12,624 nt of DNA, taken from SIG636 sp045604285. GTDB taxonomy: Bacteria; Bacillota; Clostridia; Oscillospirales; CAG-382. Both the position numbers and the translations under genes were made by a program. The notes below the pieces were generated by a model. The model saw only the letters and a program-made list of their open reading frames with translations. It made no database searches and had not been told where the DNA came from. The stretch is from assembly GCA_045604285.1 (NCBI GenBank), contig JAZUNS010000086.1, positions 1-12,624 of the forward strand, read 5' to 3'. Below, one piece after another: positions 6,224-12,624 of this stretch (its first letter is position 1; each line of letters starts with the position of its first letter).

Positions 6224-7402
6224 ATGGACGTTGTGATTATTGCCGATTTCTGCGGCGATTTGGACGGAAAAGATAACGTAAGATTTATCTATTTGGCAGA
6301 AAAGCTTTCAAAAAATCATAGTGTAGAGCTGGTTACAAGCAACTTTAATCACGGTGCCAAGGCACATTTTGCAAATATATCCGAGTATCCCTTTAAGGTC
6401 ACGATGCTTGAGGAGAGGGGATACCCCAAAAATATATGCCTTGGCAGGTTTGCTTCTCATTACGGCTGGGGCAGGCGTGTAAAAAAGTATCTTTATAAAA
6501 GGCAAAAGCCCGACGTTGTATATTGCGCCATGCCCACTCTTTACGGGGCATCGGCTGCAGCGGATCACTGCAAAAAGCAGGGCGTAAAATTCATAGTGGA
6601 CGTGCAGGACCTATGGCCCGAGGCGTTCGCCATGGTTTTAAACGTTCCCGTAATAAGCAAGCTGCTGTTTTTGCCCTTTAACGTTATAGCTAACAAGGCG
6701 TATCGCCTTGCAGATGCGGTCGTAGCGGTATCCGCCACCTATGTGGACAGAGCATTGTCGGTAAACAAAAAGCAGGCAAAAGGCGCAACCGTATTTTTGG
6801 GTACCGACCTTAAAACCTTTGATGACGGCGCAAAAGCACCGCCCGTTACGGAAAAGCCCGACGGTCAGCAATGGCTGGGCTATTGCGGCTCTTTAGCCGC
6901 AAGCTACGATATCCCCTTGGTTATAGACGCCTTAAGCCTTATGGCTGCACCGCCTACTCTTGTGGTCATGGGGGACGGCGCCCGCCGTGAAGAGTTTGAA
7001 GCCTACGCAAAAGCAAAAAACGTAAAAGCTGTCTTTACCGGCAGATTGCCCTACGGTCAAATGTGCAGTATGCTTTGCCAATGCGACGTTGCCGTTAACC
7101 CAATAGTAAAAAATTCTGCTGCAAGCATAATAAACAAGCACGCAGACTACGCTGCCGGCGGCATTCCCGTGGTAAATACCCAGGATAGTCCGGAGTACCG
7201 CGCCCTGGTAGATAAATATCAAATGGGCTTTAATTGCCAAAACGGTAACCCTTCAGACATGGCAGAAAGGCTTGAAAAGCTTATGGGCGATGAAGACCTT
7301 AGGCGGGCTATGGGCGAAAACGCAAGGCGCTGTGCCGTGGAAAAATTTGACAGAGAAAACACCTATAAGGACATAATAAAACTTATTACAGAGGACTGCT
7401 GA
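6224..7402 (+). CDS. Family 4 glycosyltransferase (GT-B fold)
   Basis: This 392-residue enzyme is of normal length for GT4. The N-terminal Rossmann half begins MDVVIIADFCGDLDG and contains FIVDVQDLWPEAF (123-135), a motif typical of WbuB-like GT4 proteins. The nucleotide-binding half has LGYCGSLAASYDIPLVIDAL (218-237), VVMGDGARRE (247-256), FTGRLPYGQM (271-280) and NKHADYAAGGIPVVNT (304-319), where GT4 enzymes carry a conserved K-x-x-(E/D)-Y-x-A-x-G-(I/T)-P-V run. It should use a nucleotide sugar to extend the lipid-linked glycan on the inner face of the membrane. Donor and acceptor cannot be told. GGTGA (6215-6219) lies 4 nt before the start, and the stop overlaps the licD-like start by one base. 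Confidence 0.92.
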   Translation: MDVVIIADFCGDLDGKDNVRFIYLAEKLSKNHSVELVTSNFNHGAKAHFANISEYPFKVTMLEERGYPKNICLGRFASHYGWGRRVKKYLYKRQKPDVVYCAMPTLYGASAAADHCKKQGVKFIVDVQDLWPEAFAMVLNVPVISKLLFLPFNVIANKAYRLADAVVAVSATYVDRALSVNKKQAKGATVFLGTDLKTFDDGAKAPPVTEKPDGQQWLGYCGSLAASYDIPLVIDALSLMAAPPTLVVMGDGARREEFEAYAKAKNVKAVFTGRLPYGQMCSMLCQCDVAVNPIVKNSAASIINKHADYAAGGIPVVNTQDSPEYRALVDKYQMGFNCQNGNPSDMAERLEKLMGDEDLRRAMGENARRCAVEKFDRENTYKDIIKLITEDC

Positions 7403-8223
7403 TGAGGGAAATAAGCTTAGAACAAGCAAAAAAACTGAGCTTTGACGTGCTTTGTAAGATACATGAAATATGTGTAAGCAACGGCATAACCTACAGCCTT
7501 ACGGGCGGTACGTTATTGGGTGCAATAAGGCATAAGGGCTTTATACCTTGGGATGACGATATCGACATAACCATGCCTCGCCCCGACTATAAACGGTTTG
7601 TGGAATACGTTACCGCCAACGACGTCGGCTTTGATTTTATATCGTCGGAAACCCACGGCGAAAGCTACCCCTACCTTTGCGGTAAGGCTTGCTGCAGAGG
7701 CAGCCGAATAGTAGAAAACGGCGTAGATAACCAAGGCTTTGAGCTTGGGGTATACGTGGATGTTTTCCCCGTGGACGGCGTGGGCAACAGCAAGCTTTTT
7801 GCAAAGCTTAAGTGCAGGTGGGCGCAGGTGCTTAACGGCTTGCGTGTTACCGCAAATTGGCAAAAATACCAACGCTCTGCCCGCAGCTCTCGGCTTTTCG
7901 GCGGGGTAAGGTACGCCTGCTATCTTATAAGCAAGCTGTTGGGAAAACGACTTATTACAAAAATGCTCAACCGCTGTATAGGCAAAAAGGATTTTAACAA
8001 ATCCAAGTTTGCGGCACGGCTGGGGGCAAACGTCAAAAACGCTTGTATTTTTCCTGCTTCTGCCTATACCCAAACCACCAACGTGACTTTTGAGGGCAGG
8101 CAGTTTAAAGCTGTAAAGGATTACGACGCATATCTTACCGTGTTTTTTGGGGACTATATGACGCCACCGCCCCAATCAAAAAGGGTAAGGCACCACGATT
8201 ACAAGGCGTTTGTTGAGGACTGA
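7402..8223 (+). CDS. LicD-family phosphotransferase
   Basis: This 273-residue protein has the LicD nucleotidyltransferase-fold signature: YSLTGGTLLGAIRHKGFIPW (31-50) followed by DDDIDITMPRPDY (51-63), where the acidic cluster binds metal. LicD proteins of Streptococcus and Haemophilus transfer phosphocholine from CDP-choline to teichoic acid or lipopolysaccharide sugars, and other members transfer phosphoethanolamine or sugar phosphate. The cargo here is unknown, and no choline uptake or activation genes (licA, licB, licC) are in the window. It is the last gene of the tightly packed operon (one-base overlap with the GT4 gene, GAGG at 7391-7394). The next gene begins 63 bp later and carries choline-binding-like repeats. 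Confidence 0.92.
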   Translation: MREISLEQAKKLSFDVLCKIHEICVSNGITYSLTGGTLLGAIRHKGFIPWDDDIDITMPRPDYKRFVEYVTANDVGFDFISSETHGESYPYLCGKACCRGSRIVENGVDNQGFELGVYVDVFPVDGVGNSKLFAKLKCRWAQVLNGLRVTANWQKYQRSARSSRLFGGVRYACYLISKLLGKRLITKMLNRCIGKKDFNKSKFAARLGANVKNACIFPASAYTQTTNVTFEGRQFKAVKDYDAYLTVFFGDYMTPPPQSKRVRHHDYKAFVED

Positions 8224-8271
8224 TTTTAGGCTATCCACTTGTTAAAACAAGGTTAGTAATAAAAAATTAAG

Positions 8272-8277
8272 AAGGAG
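8272..8277 (+). promoter_or_regulatory. Strong ribosome binding site of the large surface protein
   Basis: AAGGAG with 9 nt to the ATG at 8287 is the best Shine-Dalgarno match in the window. Between 8224 and 8271 I see no convincing promoter and only a weak 5-bp hairpin (8238-8251) without a T-tract, so whether this gene is read from the operon promoter is open. Confidence 0.75.
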
Positions 8278-8286
8278 AAAAAGGTT

Positions 8287-11200
8287 ATGAAACACAACAA
8301 GTTTTTAACCAAGGCACTTTCGGTTTTGCTTGTTGCAGTAATGGTAATCGGCGTGGTATCCGTTAACGCCGCAAGTGCTTCTGCAGCAATCGCACCGGAG
8401 GAAATGACGCTGGTTTCTGACAAGGAATCCTCCTTGGCACCCGGCATCGAACAGCACGAAGTAGTAGTATACAGCGCAGCAGGCAAGCGCGTTGAATACT
8501 TCGTTGCTATTGCTGACTTGACCCGTGACGACGTTTTGGTTGAGTCTGCATATTACAACGACCAGTGCGCACAGCACGGTATTTCCAAGCTTTCAGAGCA
8601 GGTTGCTGCTGCTGAAAAGGCACACGAAGGTGAAAACTACACCGTTGTAGCAGGTATCGACGCATCCTACTACAATATGACCACCGGTCAGCCCATGGGC
8701 GCGTTCTACATGAACGGCGTTAACGGCAACGGTGCAAACCCCAACGCATATACCTTCTTTGCCGTACTTGATGACGGTACCGCAATGATAGGTAAAGCCG
8801 GTGAATATAACACCTATAAGGACAGACTTGTGGAATCCGTTGGCGGCAACACACTTCTTCTTTATGACGGTGTTAACCTTATGAACAAGGCAGATACCAC
8901 CCTTTATCCCAGATCTTCCGTAGGCGTTACCGCAGACGGCAAGGTTGTATTTATGAACGCAAACGGCGCTATGGCACCCAAGTCCTGCGGTCTTACCCTT
9001 TGGGAAGAGGCTCAGATTATGCTTGACCTGGGCTGTGTTGCCGCTATCCGTTTGGACGAGGGCGGCTCTGCAACCTACGGTGCAAAGCCCGAAGGCTCCA
9101 ACGATTTTCAAATTATAAACACCCCCGCTGACGGTGGTTCTGAGCGCGCTATATCCACCTCTATTATCATGGTTTCCACCGCTGCTCCCAGCGGCATCTT
9201 CCACCATGCAATAGTTGAAGCAGAACACGAATACGTAACCCCCGAATCCGTTGTAAATCTTTCCGCTATCGGCGTTGACGCTACCGGCAGTGCGGCAGAG
9301 ATTCCCGAGGGCGCAGTATGGCAGATTAAGGACAGCACCTACGGTACCGTTACCGACGGCGTATTTACTGCCTCCAAGACAGCAGGCGACGCAGTTGTTC
9401 AACTGGTAGTTGACGGCACTGTAGTCGGCGAAACCACCGTTCACGTGGTAATCCCCGACCTTGCTTTCACCTATGCCACCATAACCGTTCCCTACGGCAG
9501 ACATCTTACCCTGCCCATCAAGGCTACAGTTAACGGCGGCGCAAACGAAGTGCTTCTTAAGGAAGGCGACGTTGTATTCAGCCTTAACAGTGCTGCGGTA
9601 GGCACCATCGTAGGCAGCGAGTTCTATGCTTGCGAGGAAGGCTCCGGCGTTACCACCGGCACCGTAACCGCAACCTGCAAGTATGATTCTGCAAAGACCG
9701 CTTCCGCAGCTCTCGCATTCGGCAAGGGCTCCGAGATCCTTAACGATTTCGAAAACGATGACGTAAGCGATTGGGTCGTTGCATCTCCCTATATGCACAC
9801 AGGTACTATCGGCCGTGCAGAACGCGGTGAGGTTTCCATAGTTACCGCCGAAACCGGCAAGGTTCGTAACGGCGATAAGGCTTTGGCGTTCACCATCGAC
9901 TACAACGGCGCTACAAACGCAGGCTATAAGGGCGTTATTGCTTGGATGCCCAAGCTTGACGTTACCGGCGCTACCTCTATCGGTATGTGGGTATATATTC
10001 TTGAAGAGGATATGGACAACAGCAGACTCCTCCTTTACGGCAGAGATGCAAACGGTGCTGCTACCATAGACCCTTGGAAGGTTGAAAGAATTAACGTTAA
10101 GGCAAACAAAAGCGCAACCCTCTTTGAACTTACCGATTATAAGGGTACAAGTCAGCCCATCAAAGGCGACGGCTGGTATTACCTTTCCGCAAACGTAAGC
10201 GGCATGGTTTCCCTTGACGCTATTTGTATCCAGGCTTCTGACAGTAACGCCGAAATTTGGAATCCCTTTGACAGCTTTACTTTCTACGTTGACGATATAA
10301 CCGCAGACTACTCCAACGCAGTTGACGACCGTGAGCTTCCCATATTCAGCGACGTAATGGTTGCACCTACCGCTGACAGCAAGGTATCCATGAACGGTCA
10401 GACCATCAACTACAACAACGTTGACGTTATTGCCAACGTTGCAGAAAATACCGAAAAAACCAACTACACCGGCCTTAACATAAGCAGTGCTAAGGTATAC
10501 GTAGACGGTTACGAAATTACAAGCGGCATATCTGCTGCAGCAAACGGCACCATCACCGCCAGCGGCGTACAGCTTAGCGATGGCGTACACATCTTCCGCT
10601 TTGAAATCTGCGATAACGCAGGCAATCTGGGCTCTATCGAACGCCATATAGTTGTAAACAGCGCAAATGGCGGCGAGCTTTACCTTACCAAGCACGATCC
10701 TTCCGCAACGCTGGTTTACAGCGATTCCGTTCAGTGGTTCGACCTTGTTGCAAAGAACATCGAAAACGTTGACTCTGCAATTATTAAGATCGACCTTGAC
10801 AGCAACACCGCTTGGGAGCTTGCAGGTCTTGAGGTTCTTTACGGCTTCTCTGCTTCTTACAGCGTTGATAAGGCTACCAATACCGCAACCATCGTTATCG
10901 CACGCACCGAGGGCTGCACTCTTAACGGTCAGGCAGTTCTTGCCTCTATCCCTGTAAGAGCATGGGCAACCCACGCCTACCTTGACAGCTACTTTATTAA
11001 CAGCGGCCGTGTTTCCACCAACCCCGGCTTGGTTGACAGCGGCTACTGCCTTACCCCCTACGGTATGTGGTATTCCGACGGTACAAGACTTGTCAGAATC
11101 GAAGCTCAGCTTACCTCCGCACGCGTTGAGTTTGTTGACGGCACCGAAGATACCTTTGCATCCGAAAAGATGTACATAAATACCGAAATGAACAGATACA

Positions 11201-12624
11201 GAGCAGACGGCTACGTTGATGCAAGCGGCACCTATATCAAGGGCAACGCTACTACCGCCCGTCAGAACAAGCTTAGTAACCACATCCACCATGCAGGCGA
11301 GGCTACCGATAAGGCACCTACCTGTACTCAAAACGGTTACGAAGGCAGAATATTCTGTATCGGCTGTGAATGCGGCGCAACCTATAACACCGGCGCAGCA
11401 GCAGTTGAATGTGACGACCACGTTGGCGGCTGCAACTCCGTAATTGATTGGGGTACCGTAATCCCCGCAACCGGGCACAGCTATGAATTTATTGATGGCG
11501 TTCTTAAGTGCGCTTGCGGCGAGCTTTATAACGGCGTTTACGAAGGCAAGCTTTACGTTGACGGCGTTGTTATAGCAGACGGCTGGCATGGCGACAACTA
11601 TTATCTGGACGGCGCTATGGTTGTTGATGAAATCATTGCAATCGACGGCGTTTACTATTCCTTTGACGCAAACGGCATTGGCACTAAGTACACCGGCCTT
11701 TTCGAAATGGACGGCTACAAATACTACGCAGTTGCAGGCTCCAGAGTAACCGGTTGGCACATGGTTGACGGTACCTGGTATTGCTTCAGAAGCAACTATC
11801 AGGCTTGCACCGGCGACGCTATCTACAAGGGCAGACTTTACCACTTTAATGAAGACGGCAGCCTTATCGGCGGTCAGTGGTTTGAGTATGGCGACGGCGT
11901 TCGCTATTACGAAGGCCCCAACTACGTATGCTCCAACGCAAGCTACCTTATTGCACTTAAGGAAATCGACGGCTACACCTACGGCTTTGATACCAGAGGC
12001 TACATGCTTACCGGCTACCACGTAAACGCTATCGTTTCCAACGGCGACTGGGTTCTTAACTACTTCGATGAAGAAGGCCACATGGTAGAGCTTGAATCCG
12101 TAAACGGTATGTTTGTTGCAGAAAACGGCACGTTCTATCTTGAAAATAACGTTGCGGTTGCTGCAGGTCTTAAGCTTATCGACGGTGACTATTACTACTT
12201 CACCTCCAAATATGCAGCTGCAACCGGCTCTTATTACGTATCCAAGAATAACGGTCTTATGGAATCTGCAACCTATCAGTTCGACGCAGACGGTAAGATG
12301 ATAGTCAAGAACGGCGTTGTTGTGGAAGCAGACGGCATCTACTATTACGAAAACAACGTTAAGACCTATGCAGGCCTTGTAGAGTTTGAAGGCGATTATT
12401 ACTACTTCAACTCCTCCAAGAAGGCCGTTACCGGCTCTTACTACGTATCCAGAACCAACGGCCTCCTTCCCGAAGGCAGATACGAGTTTGACGCAGACTG
12501 CAAGATAATACTTAAGAACGGCGTTGTAGTAGAAGCAGACGGCACCTACTATTACGAAAACAACGTTAAGACCTATGCAGGCCTTGTAGAGTTTGAAGGC
12601 GATTATTACTACTTCAACTCCTCC
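8287..12624 (+). CDS. Secreted phosphodiester glycosidase with cell-wall-binding repeats, 3' partial
   Basis: One frame stays open for at least 1446 codons and runs off the window. Order: signal peptide (1 to about 31-34; KALSVLLVAVMVIGVVS then Ala-Ser-Ala); phosphodiester glycosidase (NAGPA-like) domain, about 55-305, with VVAGIDASYYNM (120-131), RSSVGVTADGKVVFMN (209-224), SCGLTLWEEAQIMLDLG (about 232-248) and LDEGGSATYG (256-265); two Ig-like stretches, about 315-480; a carbohydrate-binding-like beta module, about 484-676, ending FYVDDITADYS; another Ig-like domain, about 683-795; a cohesin-like stretch, about 797-900; a His/Cys-rich module, about 999-1080; then choline-binding-like repeats from 1083. 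The family cleaves sugar-1-phosphodiesters such as GlcNAc-1-P capped groups. The likely place of action is the cell surface. Codons are strongly biased (CTT Leu, few TTA/CTA/TCA), suggesting high expression. Domain calls after 305 are by fold resemblance and less sure. Confidence 0.88.
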   Translation, partial: MKHNKFLTKALSVLLVAVMVIGVVSVNAASASAAIAPEEMTLVSDKESSLAPGIEQHEVVVYSAAGKRVEYFVAIADLTRDDVLVESAYYNDQCAQHGISKLSEQVAAAEKAHEGENYTVVAGIDASYYNMTTGQPMGAFYMNGVNGNGANPNAYTFFAVLDDGTAMIGKAGEYNTYKDRLVESVGGNTLLLYDGVNLMNKADTTLYPRSSVGVTADGKVVFMNANGAMAPKSCGLTLWEEAQIMLDLGCVAAIRLDEGGSATYGAKPEGSNDFQIINTPADGGSERAISTSIIMVSTAAPSGIFHHAIVEAEHEYVTPESVVNLSAIGVDATGSAAEIPEGAVWQIKDSTYGTVTDGVFTASKTAGDAVVQLVVDGTVVGETTVHVVIPDLAFTYATITVPYGRHLTLPIKATVNGGANEVLLKEGDVVFSLNSAAVGTIVGSEFYACEEGSGVTTGTVTATCKYDSAKTASAALAFGKGSEILNDFENDDVSDWVVASPYMHTGTIGRAERGEVSIVTAETGKVRNGDKALAFTIDYNGATNAGYKGVIAWMPKLDVTGATSIGMWVYILEEDMDNSRLLLYGRDANGAATIDPWKVERINVKANKSATLFELTDYKGTSQPIKGDGWYYLSANVSGMVSLDAICIQASDSNAEIWNPFDSFTFYVDDITADYSNAVDDRELPIFSDVMVAPTADSKVSMNGQTINYNNVDVIANVAENTEKTNYTGLNISSAKVYVDGYEITSGISAAANGTITASGVQLSDGVHIFRFEICDNAGNLGSIERHIVVNSANGGELYLTKHDPSATLVYSDSVQWFDLVAKNIENVDSAIIKIDLDSNTAWELAGLEVLYGFSASYSVDKATNTATIVIARTEGCTLNGQAVLASIPVRAWATHAYLDSYFINSGRVSTNPGLVDSGYCLTPYGMWYSDGTRLVRIEAQLTSARVEFVDGTEDTFASEKMYINTEMNRYRADGYVDASGTYIKGNATTARQNKLSNHIHHAGEATDKAPTCTQNGYEGRIFCIGCECGATYNTGAAAVECDDHVGGCNSVIDWGTVIPATGHSYEFIDGVLKCACGELYNGVYEGKLYVDGVVIADGWHGDNYYLDGAMVVDEIIAIDGVYYSFDANGIGTKYTGLFEMDGYKYYAVAGSRVTGWHMVDGTWYCFRSNYQACTGDAIYKGRLYHFNEDGSLIGGQWFEYGDGVRYYEGPNYVCSNASYLIALKEIDGYTYGFDTRGYMLTGYHVNAIVSNGDWVLNYFDEEGHMVELESVNGMFVAENGTFYLENNVAVAAGLKLIDGDYYYFTSKYAAATGSYYVSKNNGLMESATYQFDADGKMIVKNGVVVEADGIYYYENNVKTYAGLVEFEGDYYYFNSSKKAVTGSYYVSRTNGLLPEGRYEFDADCKIILKNGVVVEADGTYYYENNVKTYAGLVEFEGDYYYFNSS
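11533..12102 (+). repeat. Diverged cell-wall-binding repeat tract (coding)
   Basis: Residues 1083-1272 of the large surface protein contain short degenerate beta-hairpin repeats of the choline/glucan-binding type, for example IADGWHGDNYYLDGAMV, GWHMVDGTWYCFRSNYQACTG and EIDGYTYGFDTRGYMLTGYH. Trp and Tyr are present at the positions that line ligand cages in true choline-binding proteins. Ligand identity is not shown by the sequence. Confidence 0.75.
12103..12624 (+). repeat. 207-bp tandem repeats encoding 69-residue wall-binding units
   Basis: Units begin at 12103, 12310 and 12517, the last cut by the window edge. The period is 207 bp, exactly 69 codons. Units 2 and 3 differ at only 3 of the 108 visible bases, and 12340-12417 is identical to 12547-12624; unit 1 is more diverged. 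Each unit holds three short hairpin motifs such as GTYYYENNVKTYAGLVEFEG, GDYYYFNSS and RYEFDADCKIILKNGVVV. Units are rich in Tyr and Phe but have no Trp. The near-identity points to recent duplication, and copy number probably continues past the window. Confidence 0.93.

Noticed and set aside
8593..12081. 1162-codon open frame on the - strand as a real gene
   Set aside because: Its translation is low-complexity (rich in Val, Ala, Gly, Cys, Asn) with no recognisable domain, and it lies in codon register opposite a + strand frame with a signal peptide, a known enzyme domain and wall-binding repeats. The + frame runs off the window edge, which makes the antisense frame look like the longest complete one.
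10667..12301. Several short + strand frames (10667-10957, 10982-11179, 11216-11443, 11765-12025, 12113-12301)
   Set aside because: They are Thr/Ala/Leu/Pro-rich out-of-frame readings inside the large surface gene, without ribosome binding sites or recognisable content.
12103..12624. CRISPR array
   Set aside because: The repeats are 207 bp, coding, in frame with the upstream protein, and have no spacer pattern.

Overview
The window looks like chromosomal DNA from a Gram-positive, low-to-middle-GC member of the Clostridia, probably a gut-type Firmicute. This is inferred from near-consensus sigma-A promoters, strong Shine-Dalgarno sites, a lipoprotein signal with a Ser/Glu-rich linker, intrinsic terminators with long T-tracts, and a very large secreted protein with choline-binding-like repeats. 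No species can be named from the sequence alone. All identifiable genes read on the + strand, except a possible gene start cut by the left edge on the - strand.

Left region (1-443). A perfect inverted repeat of at least 79 bp (1-79 against 365-443) flanks a 285-bp centre. Each arm carries a full promoter, a ribosome binding site and the first codons of a gene. The right arm starts a lipoprotein; the left arm would start a divergent gene running off the window. The centre holds three hairpins, one of them an intrinsic terminator, and is bounded by two outward-facing terminator-like palindromes.

Gene 1 (434-1624) is a secreted SGNH/GDSL-type esterase lipoprotein closed by a strong terminator. 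A new consensus promoter at 1687-1715 then drives a tightly packed operon (1777-8223) of seven genes: DegT-type sugar aminotransferase, membrane phosphoglycosyl transferase, GNAT acetyltransferase, divergent PLP-fold aminotransferase-like protein, FemAB/BioF2-like acyltransferase, GT4 glycosyltransferase and LicD-type phosphotransferase. Together they read as part of a surface-glycan pathway: make and acylate an amino sugar, load a sugar phosphate on a lipid carrier, extend it, and decorate it with a phospho-substituent. The sugar dehydratase, flippase, polymerase and ligase are not in the window.

Right region (8287-12624, open at the right edge). A single + strand frame of at least 1446 codons encodes an exported protein: signal peptide, phosphodiester glycosidase (NAGPA-like) domain, Ig-like and carbohydrate-binding-like modules, a Cys-rich module, and a long cell-wall-binding repeat tract ending in near-identical 207-bp tandem units. 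It lies 63 bp after licD. This suggests, as inference, that it binds or trims the phosphorylated glycan made by the operon.
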